The notes under the pieces: model-generated
What the model saw: the letters and a program-made list of their open reading frames with translations, nothing else
Told to the model about the DNA's origin: nothing
The model's database searches: none
In this document: positions 44,000 to 54,239 of the stretch, in pieces
How the letters are laid out: every line of letters starts with the position of its first letter
How positions within the stretch are numbered: position 1 is the first letter of the stretch
Position numbers and translations under genes: made by a program
DNA from: Microbacterium sp.
GTDB lineage: Bacteria > Actinomycetota > Actinomycetes > Actinomycetales > Microbacteriaceae
DNA length: 64,000 bases
Assembly (NCBI RefSeq): GCF_017305435.1
Contig: NZ_JAFKIP010000009.1
Coordinates: 62,001-126,000 of the forward strand
Direction: 5' to 3'

Positions 44000-44040
44000 A
44001 TGAAGTATAATTAAGCCTTGATAGTGTGTAAAGAACGATA
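44000..44040 (-). promoter_or_regulatory. promoter and shared motif before the flavoprotein operon (site 2)
   Basis: On the minus strand TTTACA (44031-44026), a 17-bp spacer and TATACT (44008-44003) form a near-consensus promoter, one of the most AT-rich spots in the window. The segment 44020-44040 (GATAGTGTGTAAAGAACGATA, plus strand) overlaps the -35 and matches 34876-34896. A repressor or activator acting on both operons is inferred. Confidence 0.55.
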
Positions 44041-44081
44041 TAGACGCCCGTGCGACGGCGCAAGTCCGCGTTCGGAACATC

Positions 44082-44118
44082 CGAAGAGGCCGGTGCCTCC
44101 ATGGCACCGGCCTCTTCG
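44082..44118 (-). terminator. hairpin terminator of the msrB-nitroreductase operon
   Basis: A perfect 16-bp stem (44082-44097 with 44103-44118) with loop TCCAT lies 40 bp after the nitroreductase stop. No clear T run. It separates the operon from the flavoprotein promoter. Confidence 0.75.
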
Positions 44119-44158
44119 TATGGGAACCCCGACATCTCTGGGGCTCCGGGGGAGGATC

Positions 44159-44917
44159 TCAGTCGTGGCTGACGGCGGCCGCCTTCGCGCGGGCCTTCTC
44201 CGCGCGCCGGGCGGCCTTCTCCGCCTTCCGCGCCTTCGCTGCCCAGTCGGTGGGCCTCTTCTCCTTGCGCTTCTTCTCCTTGTGCTTCTTCTCCGCCTTC
44301 CGCGCCTTGGCGGTCTTCTTCGACTCGGTGCGCCAGTGCGTGAACTCGTCGGGCGTCGTCGTGACCCCCGGCATCCGGGTGACGTGCGCGCGCGCCTCGA
44401 CGGCCTTGCGGCGCTCCGGCCGTGACCGCTCGGGCTTGCCTCCGACGTACAGCCAGCCGAGGAGCTCCTCGTTCTCGCCGAGACCGTGGGCGGCCGCGAC
44501 CGGGGCCGACCGCGTGTAGTGGCCGGTGCGCCAGATGACGCCCCATCCCGCTTCGTCGAGCAGCAGGCTCAGGGTATGCGCGACGCCGGAGGCGACCGCC
44601 TCCTGCTCCCACCGCGGCACCTTCTCGCTCGCGCGATAGCTCGCGACGATCGCGACGAGCAGCGGTGCGCGCAGCGGCTTCGTCGAGGGGGAGGAGTCGC
44701 CCTGGGCCGCGGCGATCGCGGCGCCGAGGACGAGCCGGTCGTCTCCGCGCAGTTCGATGATGCGCCAGGGGCGCAGCGACGAGTGATCGGCGACGCGCCC
44801 GGCCGCGGAGACGAGGGTGAGGAGTTCGGCCCGCGTCGGTGCGGCGTCGGTCACCTTCGACCAGGAACGGCGCTGACGCACCGCCTCGAGCGCGGGGCGC
44901 GGGTCGGCGTCGCTCAT
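44159..44917 (-). CDS. nitroreductase family protein with Lys-rich tail
   Basis: The 252 aa protein has the FMN-binding nitroreductase fold: RRSWSKVTDAAPTRAELL at the N-terminus, HSSLRPWRIIEL, and GWGVIWRTGHYTRS / LGWLYVGGKP in the C-terminal half. About 60 residues after residue 190 are almost only Lys, Arg, Ala and Glu (for example KKHKEKKRKEKRP), an unusual basic extension. The start overlaps the msrB stop (ATGA). Confidence 0.85.
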   Translation of the reverse strand: MSDADPRPALEAVRQRRSWSKVTDAAPTRAELLTLVSAAGRVADHSSLRPWRIIELRGDDRLVLGAAIAAAQGDSSPSTKPLRAPLLVAIVASYRASEKVPRWEQEAVASGVAHTLSLLLDEAGWGVIWRTGHYTRSAPVAAAHGLGENEELLGWLYVGGKPERSRPERRKAVEARAHVTRMPGVTTTPDEFTHWRTESKKTAKARKAEKKHKEKKRKEKRPTDWAAKARKAEKAARRAEKARAKAAAVSHD

Positions 44918-45315
44918 GATTCCGGCGCGAACGAGAGCGACAGGGAGTTCATGCAGTACCGATCGCCGGTCGGCGTGCCGAAGCCGTCGGGGAACACATG
45001 ACCCAGGTGCGACCCGCAGTTGGCGCAGCGCACCTCGGTGCGCACCATGCCGTGGGTGCGGTCCTCGATGAGCTCGACGGCCTCGGGGCGCACCGACTCG
45101 TAGAAGCTCGGCCATCCGCAGTGCGAGTCGAACTTCGTCCCGCTCTGGAAGAGCTCGGCACCGCACGCGGCGCACGTGTACAGACCGGCGCGGTGCTCGT
45201 CGAGGAGCTCCCCGGTCCACGCCCGCTCGGTTCCGGCCTGGCGCAGCACGGCGTACTGATCGGGGCTCAGCTCCGTCCGCCACTGCTCGTCGGTCTTCTG
45301 CACGTTGTACGACAT
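44914..45315 (-). CDS. msrB: peptide-methionine (R)-S-oxide reductase
   Basis: It repairs oxidised methionine (R-sulfoxide) in proteins. The 133 aa protein has two zinc-binding CxxC pairs (TCAACGAEL, RCANCGSHL), the substrate segment CGWPSFYES and the catalytic Cys in GDRYCMNSLSL. It is co-transcribed with the nitroreductase. It is divergent from the DUF3263 gene. Confidence 0.96.
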   Translation of the reverse strand: MSYNVQKTDEQWRTELSPDQYAVLRQAGTERAWTGELLDEHRAGLYTCAACGAELFQSGTKFDSHCGWPSFYESVRPEAVELIEDRTHGMVRTEVRCANCGSHLGHVFPDGFGTPTGDRYCMNSLSLSFAPES

Positions 45316-45434
45316 GGGTGGTCACCTTTCGTCCGTTCTATTCAACCCGAACGAAGCCCTGCGTGTTCCGCAGTCTTCGGGATGTCCGGGGTGGCTCACG
45401 GCTCACCCGCCGCGGCGAGGCTAGCCTCGAATCC

Positions 45435-45704
45435 GTGCCCCTCTCCGCCCGCGACCGCGAACTGCTGGACTTCGAGTCCCGCTGGAACGGCCACGGCGCG
45501 GCGAAGGAGGAGGCCATCGCCCGAGAGCTCGAGATGACGCCGGCCCGCTACTACCAGCTGCTGGAGCGCGTCATCGATGCGCCGGATGCCGCGGAGCACG
45601 ACGCCATGCTCGTGCATCGCCTCCGCCGGATGCGCGAGCGCCGACGGACCGCGGGTGGTGTCGTCGAGGGGGCCGCCGCGATGCGCACAGGTGCAGCCCG
45701 GTAG
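45435..45704 (+). CDS. DUF3263 domain protein
   Basis: The 89 aa protein contains the DUF3263 core DRELLDFESRWNGHGAAKEE with a helix-turn-helix-like segment IARELEMTPARYYQLLERVI, so a DNA-binding role is possible. TAGCCT (45422-45427) ends 7 nt before GTG 45435, fitting a leaderless transcript; a longer frame to 45318 is rejected. It lies just before the LytR_C gene as in many actinobacteria. Confidence 0.85.
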   Translation: MPLSARDRELLDFESRWNGHGAAKEEAIARELEMTPARYYQLLERVIDAPDAAEHDAMLVHRLRRMRERRRTAGGVVEGAAAMRTGAAR

Positions 45705-45713
45705 CATTCTCTG

Positions 45714-46292
45714 GTGCCCAAGACTCCGCCGCCGAAGGATCGCTTCGACGACCTCCCCGCCGACCGCGGGCGGATCGGCGCCCATCGCGCCGAGAACCCG
45801 CGCCTGCGCGGCGGCGTCGTCCTGCTCTGGTCGGTCATCGCGACGGTCGTGCTCGTCGCCGTCGGGATCTTCGGCACGATGCTCGCGACCGGTCGCATCT
45901 CCCTCACCCCCGCCGCGACGCCGACGGCGTCGGTCGCTCCGACCCCCGAGGCGCGCCTGGACACCTCGTACAAGGTGACGATCCTCAACGCGACCCCGCA
46001 GCGCGGTCTCGCGAGCGCGATGAGCGACACGCTCGTCGCGGCCGGGTGGAACGCCGATGACGTCAATGCCGGGGATGCCGGGTCGGACGACTTCGCCACG
46101 ACGACCGTGTACTACACCTCGCCGGCCGACGAGGCCGCCGCGCGCGGTCTCGCTGCCGCGATCGGAGGGGCCGACGTCGTCCTGAGCGACGCGTACGCCG
46201 GGATGTGGGGCACCGACGACCCGCAGCTCGTGCTCGTCATCGGGCTCGACCGCACCGACGGGGCGACTCCCGCGGCCGACTCCGAGGGCTGA
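45714..46292 (+). CDS. LytR C-terminal domain protein, membrane anchored
   Basis: The 192 aa protein has a cytosolic basic N-terminus, one membrane helix (about 34-58), a Thr/Pro-rich linker and a LytR_C domain (about 84-180) starting YKVTILNATPQRGLASAMSD. Such domains act at the cell wall, often beside LytR-CpsA-Psr ligases. TAGCAT (45702-45707) ends 6 nt before GTG 45714. Confidence 0.87.
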   Translation: MPKTPPPKDRFDDLPADRGRIGAHRAENPRLRGGVVLLWSVIATVVLVAVGIFGTMLATGRISLTPAATPTASVAPTPEARLDTSYKVTILNATPQRGLASAMSDTLVAAGWNADDVNAGDAGSDDFATTTVYYTSPADEAAARGLAAAIGGADVVLSDAYAGMWGTDDPQLVLVIGLDRTDGATPAADSEG

Positions 46293-46443
46293 TCCCCGCC
46301 GCGCCGAGAGGCGTCCGCGGGGACCGTGTTTCGCGCGTGTGAACACTTCGGTGCGGCCGTGTCAACAGTGCCCGGATCCGCGTCGTCGCGGCATCCCGCC
46401 TGGTTAGCATGGCCGAGTCCCACTGCACCATCAGGAGATTCGC

Positions 46444-46656
46444 ATGACCGGCAACACGCAGGGCACCGTCAAATGGTTCAACGCCGAGAAGGGCTTCGGC
46501 TTCATCACCGTCGAGGGCGGTCAGGACGTCTTCGTGCACTACTCGAACATCGACATGTCCGGTTTCCGCGTGCTCGAGGAGGGCCAGACCGTCGAGTTCA
46601 CGGTCGGCTCCGGCTCGAAGGGGCCGCAGGCGGAGTCGGTGCGCGTCGTCGCCTGA
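46444..46656 (+). CDS. cspA: cold shock protein
   Basis: This 70 aa single-domain nucleic-acid chaperone has RNP1 KGFGFITVE and RNP2 VFVHYSNI and the typical start [20 protein letters not shown] precedes the ATG by a normal distance. It stands alone upstream of groEL. Confidence 0.95.
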   Translation: MTGNTQGTVKWFNAEKGFGFITVEGGQDVFVHYSNIDMSGFRVLEEGQTVEFTVGSGSKGPQAESVRVVA

Positions 46657-46708
46657 GCGGTCCTCCCTCCCCGGCGACACGGCCGGGCTCCCGGCTCGTC
46701 GGATCGGC

Positions 46709-46767
46709 TTGCACTCGTCATGCCCGAGTGCCAGAATGAGTTAGCACTCCGTCATGCTGAGTGCTAA
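46709..46767 (+). promoter_or_regulatory. groEL promoter with two CIRCE elements (HrcA operators)
   Basis: A perfect CIRCE, TTAGCACTC-N9-GAGTGCTAA, spans 46741-46767. A second, imperfect copy (GCACTC-N9-GAGTGC) spans 46711-46731, 33 bp upstream. The promoter TTGCAC (46709-46714) and CAGAAT (46732-46737), 17-bp spacing, overlaps the upstream copy. HrcA repression with heat induction is expected; hrcA itself is not in the window. Confidence 0.9.
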
Positions 46768-48423
<1,656 letters not shown>

Positions 48424-48429
48424 TCCGCT

Positions 48430-48472
48430 GATCTCGATACACCGCAGCGAAAGCCGCGGCACTCGATCACCG
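48430..48472. repeat. dispersed palindromic repeat, copy 1
   Basis: Read on the minus strand it has outer arms CGGTGATCGAGTGCCG and CGGTGTATCGAGATC around a variable hairpin. The same arms recur at 57392-57433 on the plus strand, with a different but still self-complementary centre. It lies 7 bp after groEL. Confidence 0.75.
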
Positions 48473-48476
48473 AGTG

Positions 48477-48503
48477 AAGGGCCCCTCTTCGGAGGGGCCC
48501 TTT
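48477..48503 (+). terminator. intrinsic terminator of groEL
   Basis: AAGGGCCCCTC pairs with GAGGGGCCCTT around a TTCG tetraloop. The strand continues TTT. It can also serve the convergent WXG100 gene. Confidence 0.85.
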
Positions 48504-48510
48504 CCCGTTG

Positions 48511-48798
48511 TCAGCGGAACAGCCCCGAGGCGGCCGCCTCGGTCTGCGCGTACTGGCTGCCGGCGTGCGCGAGCGCGCTGCCGATGTCGCCGAGTGCCGC
48601 TTCGAGCTCGCGCTGCGTCAGGCGCCACCGGTCGATCACGCCCTGGAACGCGATCGCCGCGGCTCCCGTCCACGATCCCTGCAGCTGTGTGAGCTGCCCG
48701 AGCATCGCGGCGGTCTCGCCCTGCAGGCGATCGGCGGTTGCGCGGATCGCTCCGGTGGCGGTGAGCACGGCATCGGAATCGACGGAGAAGGTCGCCAT
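48511..48798 (-). CDS. WXG100 family protein (ESAT-6-like)
   Basis: The 95 aa protein is a helical hairpin with the WxG turn in QGSWTGAAAIAF. It is of the type secreted by ESX/type VII systems; no ESX genes are near. ATG 48798 is preceded by AAAGGGG; a longer frame to 48891 is rejected. Confidence 0.88.
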   Translation of the reverse strand: MATFSVDSDAVLTATGAIRATADRLQGETAAMLGQLTQLQGSWTGAAAIAFQGVIDRWRLTQRELEAALGDIGSALAHAGSQYAQTEAAASGLFR

Positions 48799-48968
48799 GT
48801 CGGACCCCTTTCTGTGTGGATGCCGCCACGCTAGGCCGCGGATGCACGCAGCAGGAGCGGCGCCGGCGGAACGGTGGACAACTTCCCGCATCGGTCTCCT
48901 GTGGAGGAGACGATGCGCCCACTCGCACGGGGCATCCGCACGGGCACCAGCCCGCCCGGTGCACCCGA

Positions 48969-50744
48969 TCAGAAGTCGTCGGCGCTCAGCCGGGGCAGGG
49001 GCTGCGTCTCGATGAGGAGGTGCTCCGCGGCATCCCGCTGCTTCGCCAACGGCAGGAAGACGCGGAACGTCGCCCCGCCGCCGGCCGTCTCGAAGACCTC
49101 GATCGACCCGTGCAGCGCCTCGACGACCGAGGCGACGATGGACAGGCCCAGCCCCGAGCCCCCCGTCTCGCGCGCACGCGAGGTGTCGGCGCGCCAGAAG
49201 CGCTGGAAGATCTTGTCGCGGATCTGCTCCGGGATGCCCTCGCCGTGGTCGCTCACCGCGATCCAGCCCATCCCGGCCCGCTCGTCGACGCCCGTGGACA
49301 GCTCGATCGGCGAGCCGGCCGGCGTGTAGCGGCGCGCGTTGCCGAGGAGGTTCGCGACGACCTGGCGGATGCGGTTCTCATCGCCGAGGACGATCGGAGC
49401 GGGCGGCGCGGGTATGGCCGGGGTGCCCGGCCGCGAGGCCGCACCACCGGCAGCGCCGGCCGCGGCTGCCGCACTGGCCGCACCGGCCGCACTGGACCCG
49501 GGGCGGGGACGCCGGCGCAGGAGGGAGCGGGTGGCGCCCGCGATGCCACGGCGCGCACCCGTGGCATCCACCGTCGACGTCACGAGCGGCACCGGTGCCG
49601 TGGGCGTGGGCTCCGGTCGGTCGTCGATGAGAGCGACCTCGCGGTCGGGCGAAGCGGCGCGGGCGTCGAGGGCCGCGTCGCGGGCGATCGGGCGGAGGTC
49701 GACGTCGGCGACGACGATGTCGCGCCGTTCGTCGAGGCGGGCGAGGGCGAGGAGGTCTTCGACGAGCCCGCCCATGCGGATCGCCTCCTTCTCGATCCGC
49801 TCCATCGACTGCGCGGTCTGCTCGTCGCCGGCGATCGCGCCCATGCGGTACAGCTCCGCGTAGCCGCGCACCGTGACGAGGGGTGTGCGCAGCTCGTGGC
49901 TCGCGTCGCCGATGAAGCGGCGCATCTGCTGCACCGTGGCATCCCGTTGGCCGAGAGCGTGGTCGATGCGGTCGAGCATCGTGTTGATCGCGATCTTGAG
50001 GCGGCCGACCTCGGTGCCCGGAGTGATGTCGCCCATGCGCTGGCTGAAATCGCCCGCTGCGATCGACATGGCGGTGGACTCCACCTGACCGAGCCCGCGG
50101 AAGGCGAGGGTCACGAGCAGGCGCGTCGCGATGGCGCCGGCCAGGATCGTGACGAGCGCGAGGGCCGTGTAGATGCCGAGGAAGTTCGCGACCGTCTGAT
50201 TCACCGGCGTCAGCGGCAGCGCGAGCAGCTGCACGTAGGACTGCTGCGACCCGGGGAGCTGCAGCAGGTCGACCGCCGCATGGAAGGTCGTCTTGCCGTC
50301 GACCGAGAGGATGTCGAAGGGTGCCGTGCCCTGCATGAGCGCCTTGTCCAGGCCGAAGGGCTCCGGATAGTGCGGCTGGCTCCCGGCCGGGCCGCCCGCG
50401 GCGCCGCCGGTCTGCAGCAGCGTGCCGTCGGGCCCGTAGATCGCGATGTAGAACGACGTCAGCGGCGCTGTCGCGGGCGGGCCGAACTGGGCGACGCCGT
50501 CGATCACTTCGACGCTCAGGAGACTGGATGCCTGGTCGAGTGTGACCGTCTGCGTGATGGATTTGTCACGCTCGTCGATCTGGGCGTTCCGCAGGAACAC
50601 CGCCGTGCCGATCCCGACCGCGACGAGCCCCAGGGCCAGCACGGCGACGGTGACGCCGGTGACCTTCGCGCGCAGGCTGACGCCGCGCCACCATTCGGTG
50701 ATCCGGTCGCCTCGGCGGGCGTGCGCGGCGAGCGGGGGAGCCAC
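48969..50744 (-). CDS. sensor histidine kinase (HAMP, HisKA, HATPase)
   Basis: The 591 aa kinase has two membrane helices (about 28-52 and 178-202) bounding an extracellular sensor domain, a HAMP domain (about 203-255), HisKA with His283 (GDASHELRTPLVTVRGY), and HATPase motifs NLLGNARRYTP, SDHGEGIP and GGSGLGLSIV. A ~75-residue Ala/Gly/Pro-rich insert (GSSAAGAASAAAAAGAAGG region) interrupts the linker before the ATPase domain. GTG 50744 is the start. It lies 19 bp downstream of its response regulator. The signal is unknown. Confidence 0.93.
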   Translation of the reverse strand: MAPPLAAHARRGDRITEWWRGVSLRAKVTGVTVAVLALGLVAVGIGTAVFLRNAQIDERDKSITQTVTLDQASSLLSVEVIDGVAQFGPPATAPLTSFYIAIYGPDGTLLQTGGAAGGPAGSQPHYPEPFGLDKALMQGTAPFDILSVDGKTTFHAAVDLLQLPGSQQSYVQLLALPLTPVNQTVANFLGIYTALALVTILAGAIATRLLVTLAFRGLGQVESTAMSIAAGDFSQRMGDITPGTEVGRLKIAINTMLDRIDHALGQRDATVQQMRRFIGDASHELRTPLVTVRGYAELYRMGAIAGDEQTAQSMERIEKEAIRMGGLVEDLLALARLDERRDIVVADVDLRPIARDAALDARAASPDREVALIDDRPEPTPTAPVPLVTSTVDATGARRGIAGATRSLLRRRPRPGSSAAGAASAAAAAGAAGGAASRPGTPAIPAPPAPIVLGDENRIRQVVANLLGNARRYTPAGSPIELSTGVDERAGMGWIAVSDHGEGIPEQIRDKIFQRFWRADTSRARETGGSGLGLSIVASVVEALHGSIEVFETAGGGATFRVFLPLAKQRDAAEHLLIETQPLPRLSADDF

Positions 50745-50763
50745 GGTTCTCGCGGGAGCGGCC

Positions 50764-51456
50764 TCAGGCCGTCTTGCCGGCCTTCAGCATGTAGCCGAAC
50801 CCGCGCTTGGTCTGGATGAGGGGCTCCGACGAGTACGGATCGATCTTGCGTCGCAGGTACGAGATGTAGCTCTCGACGATGCCGGCGTCGCCGTTGAAGT
50901 CGTACTCCCAGACGTGGTCGAGGATCTGCGCCTTGCTCAGCACACGGTTGGGGTTGAGCATGAGATAGCGCAGGAGCTTGAACTCGGTGGGGGAGAGGTC
51001 GATCGACACGTCGCCGACGGTGACGTCGTGCGTGTCCTGGTCCATCGTGAGCTCGCCGGCCTTGATGGTCGACTCCTCGTCGGCCTGCATCGTGCGGCGG
51101 AGGATCGCCTGCAGCCGCGCGACGATCTCGTCGAGCGAGAAGGGCTTCGTGACGTAGTCGTCGCCGCCCGCGTTCAGGCCCTCGATCTTGTCTTCCGTCT
51201 CGTCCTTCGCGGTCAGGAACAGGATCGGCGCCGTGTACCCGGCGCCGCGCAGGCGCTTGGTGACGCTGAAGCCGTTCATGTCGGGCAGCATGACGTCGAG
51301 GATGATGAGGTCGGGCTCCTCCTCCAAGACGGCGGAGATCGTCTGCGCGCCATTGCTGACGGCGCGGACCTGGTACCCGGCGAACCGGAGGCTCGTGACG
51401 AGCAGATCGCGGATGTTCGGTTCGTCGTCCACGACGAGGATGCGCGGTGCGGTCAT
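50764..51456 (-). CDS. OmpR/PhoB family response regulator
   Basis: The 230 aa regulator has a receiver domain with phosphoacceptor Asp54 (LIILDVMLPDM), LTAKDE and TKPFSLDE, and a winged helix with LSPTEFKLLRYLMLNPNRVL and the recognition helix VESYISYLRRKID. It pairs with the kinase downstream. It resembles mycobacterial TrcR-type regulators, judged by eye. It is divergent from the CPBP protease gene. Confidence 0.94.
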   Translation of the reverse strand: MTAPRILVVDDEPNIRDLLVTSLRFAGYQVRAVSNGAQTISAVLEEEPDLIILDVMLPDMNGFSVTKRLRGAGYTAPILFLTAKDETEDKIEGLNAGGDDYVTKPFSLDEIVARLQAILRRTMQADEESTIKAGELTMDQDTHDVTVGDVSIDLSPTEFKLLRYLMLNPNRVLSKAQILDHVWEYDFNGDAGIVESYISYLRRKIDPYSSEPLIQTKRGFGYMLKAGKTA

Positions 51457-51546
51457 GACCCCATACTGGCACCGGAATCCATGCGGTTGCTGGATATCCG
51501 CATCCGTGGCCCCGATCGCGGGTCGATCGGTCATCATGAAAAGGTG

Positions 51547-52599
51547 ATGCCTGCCCCCGCTCCGGCGCCCGCGCCCGTCCTCGTGCACGTCCCCGCGCCC
51601 GCTGCGGCCCCGCTTCCGGCCGATGCCACATCGGGCGGTCTCGCGTTCCACCGGCTCGTGTTCGCGCGTCGTCGCCGGGGGTGGTGGACGCCGCTCGTCG
51701 TCGGAGCCCTCGGCATCGCGTTCTACCTCGTGCTGATGCTCGTCGTGCTGGTGGCGATCTTCGCCGCGGCATCCGTCGACCCCACCGTGCTCGAACGCAT
51801 GACGGCGCTCGCGCAGAATCCCACCATCGACGCGCGGGATCCGCTCATGCTGGCGCTCCTGCTCGGCACCATCGTGCTGATGCTGCCGTGCTATCAGCTC
51901 GCCTCGCTCATCGTGAACGGCAAGCGGGTCGGACTCATCTCGTCGGCGGCGGGTCGGCTGCGCTGGCGGTGGATGCTGCTGTGCGGGCTCGTCGCGCTCG
52001 TCCTCTACGGCGTCTTCACGCTCGTGTCACTGGTGCTGCCTTCGGAGATCACCGGGGATGCCGCGGGGGATGCCGCGCCGCAGCCGCTCTGGCCGCTCTC
52101 GCTCGCGCTCATCCTGCTGCTCGTGCCGCTGCAGTCGGCGGCGGAGGAGTACGTCTTCCGCGGGTATCTCGCCCAGGCGATCGGGCGGTGGCTGCGGCAT
52201 CCCGCCTTCGCGATCCTGCTGCCCGTGCCGCTCTTCGTCCTCGGTCACCTCTACGACGTGCTCGGTCAGCTCAGCGTCGGCGTGTTCGCCGTCGCCGCAG
52301 GCTGGCTCGTGTGGCGCACGGGCGGGCTCGAAGCCGCGATCGCGCTGCACGTCGTGAACAACCTGTCCGGTTTCCTCCTGTCGCTCGCGTCCGGCGCCGA
52401 TCCGACGGCGAGCGAGACGGGATGGGTGAGCTTCGTCTCCTCGTTCGTGCTGATCGGCGGCTATGTCGCGATCGTCGAGTGGCTGCTGCGCCGCCGGGCG
52501 GCGCGCGGCCGGCCCCTCCCGCGGACCCTCGTGCTCACGCCGCCCGTGCCCGTGCCCGCTCACGCCGCGGCGAGGCCGTCGGCGTCCAGGATCGTGTAG
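51547..52599 (+). CDS. CPBP family intramembrane metalloprotease
   Basis: The 350 aa protein has a Pro/Ala-rich N-terminus (APAPAPAPVLV) and about eight membrane helices. The CPBP/Abi motifs are AAEEYVFRGYLAQ (EExxxR), VLGHLYD (second zinc histidine) and ALHVVNNLSG (third). The target is unknown. Its last 40 bp overlap the convergent helicase gene. Confidence 0.9.
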   Translation: MPAPAPAPAPVLVHVPAPAAAPLPADATSGGLAFHRLVFARRRRGWWTPLVVGALGIAFYLVLMLVVLVAIFAAASVDPTVLERMTALAQNPTIDARDPLMLALLLGTIVLMLPCYQLASLIVNGKRVGLISSAAGRLRWRWMLLCGLVALVLYGVFTLVSLVLPSEITGDAAGDAAPQPLWPLSLALILLLVPLQSAAEEYVFRGYLAQAIGRWLRHPAFAILLPVPLFVLGHLYDVLGQLSVGVFAVAAGWLVWRTGGLEAAIALHVVNNLSGFLLSLASGADPTASETGWVSFVSSFVLIGGYVAIVEWLLRRRAARGRPLPRTLVLTPPVPVPAHAAARPSASRIV

Positions 52600-54203
52600 C
52601 TGTAGCCCTGTTCGGCGAGGAACCGCTGGCGGTTCTGCGCGAAGTCCTGATCGACGGTGTCGCGTGCGATGAGGGTGTAGAAGCTCGCCGTGTGCCCGCT
52701 CTGCTTGGGGCGCAGGAGTCGTCCGAGCCGCTGTGCCTCCTCCTGACGGGATCCGAACGACCCCGACACCTGGATGGCGACGGATGCCTCGGGCAGGTCG
52801 ATCGAGAAGTTCGCGACCTTCGAGACGACGAGCACGGGGATGCGTCCCTCGCGGAACGCGCCGTAGAGCTCCTCGCGCTCGTCGACGGGCGTCGCGCCCG
52901 TGATCTGCGGCGCGCCCAGGGCGTCTGCGAGGATGTCGATCTGATCGAGGTACTGGCCGATCACGAGGATCTGCTCGCCCGCGTGCCGCGCGACGAGGTC
53001 CTTCACGACGCCGATCTTCGCGTGCGCCGTCGCCGCGAGGCGGTAGCGCTCGTCGTCGGCCGCCGCCGCGTACTCCATACGGTCGCCCGGGGGCAGATCG
53101 ACGCGCACTTCGTAGCAGACGGCGGGGGAGATGAACCCCTGCGCCTCGATCTCCTTCCACGGCGCGTCGAAGCGCTTGGGTCCGATGAGGCTGAAGACGT
53201 CGCCCTCGCGGCCGTCCTCGCGCACGAGCGTGGCCGTGAGGCCGAGTCGTCGCCGCGCCTGCAGGTCGGCGGTCAGCTTGAACACGGGGGCGGGTAGCAG
53301 GTGCACCTCGTCGTAGACGATGAGACCCCAGTCCAGGGCATCCAGCAGCGCCAGATGCGCGTACTCGCCTTTCCGCTTCGCGGTGAGGATCTGGTAGGTC
53401 GCGATCGTGACCGGCTTGACCTCCTTCACCTGACCGGAGTACTCGCCGATCTCTTCGGGAGTGAGCGTCGTGCGCTTGAGCAGCTCGTCGCGCCACTGCC
53501 GCGCGCTCACGGTGTTGGTGACGAGGATGAGGGTCGTCGTCTTCGTGTCGGCCATGGCCGCCGCCCCCACGAGCGTCTTGCCGGCGCCGCAGGGGAGCAC
53601 GACGACACCCGACCCGCCCTCGCTGAAGATGTCGACGGCTTTGCGCTGGTAGGGGCGCAGCGTCCAGCCGTCCTCGGCGAGGTCGATCTCGTGCGGGGTG
53701 CCGGGGGTGTAGCCGGCGTGGTCCTCGGCGGGCCAGCCGACCTTGAGGAGTTCCTGTTTGATGTGACCGCGCGCCCAGGCATCCACGGTGAAGACGCCGG
53801 GGGAGGGATGCCCCGTCAGCAGCGGCTGGATGCGCTTGTTCTTCGCGACCTCGGCGAGCACCGCGGTGTCGGTCGCGCGGAGGATCAGCGTGCCCTCGTC
53901 GTCGCGCTCGATGACGAGCCGCCCGTAGCGGCCCACGGTCTCGCGGATGTCGATCGAGACGGATGCCGGGACGGGGAAGCGCGACCAGCGATCGAGCGTG
54001 GCGAGCATGTCCTCGGCGGAATGTCCCGCCGCGCGGGCGTTCCACAGCCCGAGCCGCGTGATGCGGTAGGTGTGGATGTGCTCCGGGGCGCGCTCGAGTT
54101 CGGCGAACGTCGCGAGTTCGTGACGGGCGCTCTCGGCGTCGGGATGGGCGACTTCGAGCAGCACGGTGCGGTCGCTTTGCACGATGAGGGGTCCGTCAGC
54201 CAT
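52560..54203 (-). CDS. XPB/Ssl2-type DNA repair helicase
   Basis: The 547 aa superfamily 2 helicase has an N-terminal XPB damage-recognition-like domain (about 1-170), Walker A LPCGAGKTLVG, the DEVH box IVYDEVHLLPAP, TATLVREDG (motif III region) and motif VI SGSFGSRQEEAQRLGRLLRPK. The role in actinobacterial nucleotide excision repair is presumed. TAGAAT ends 8 nt before ATG 54203, so the message may be leaderless. The helicase-associated protein gene lies 36 bp upstream on the same strand. Confidence 0.93.
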   Translation of the reverse strand: MADGPLIVQSDRTVLLEVAHPDAESARHELATFAELERAPEHIHTYRITRLGLWNARAAGHSAEDMLATLDRWSRFPVPASVSIDIRETVGRYGRLVIERDDEGTLILRATDTAVLAEVAKNKRIQPLLTGHPSPGVFTVDAWARGHIKQELLKVGWPAEDHAGYTPGTPHEIDLAEDGWTLRPYQRKAVDIFSEGGSGVVVLPCGAGKTLVGAAAMADTKTTTLILVTNTVSARQWRDELLKRTTLTPEEIGEYSGQVKEVKPVTIATYQILTAKRKGEYAHLALLDALDWGLIVYDEVHLLPAPVFKLTADLQARRRLGLTATLVREDGREGDVFSLIGPKRFDAPWKEIEAQGFISPAVCYEVRVDLPPGDRMEYAAAADDERYRLAATAHAKIGVVKDLVARHAGEQILVIGQYLDQIDILADALGAPQITGATPVDEREELYGAFREGRIPVLVVSKVANFSIDLPEASVAIQVSGSFGSRQEEAQRLGRLLRPKQSGHTASFYTLIARDTVDQDFAQNRQRFLAEQGYSYTILDADGLAAA

Positions 54204-54239
54204 AACGGATCATTCTACCGGCGTGCAGTCGGTGCGGCT

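Noticed and set aside
48511..48798. Type VII secretion locus around the WXG100 gene
   Set aside because: No EccC, EccD or partner WXG gene lies nearby.
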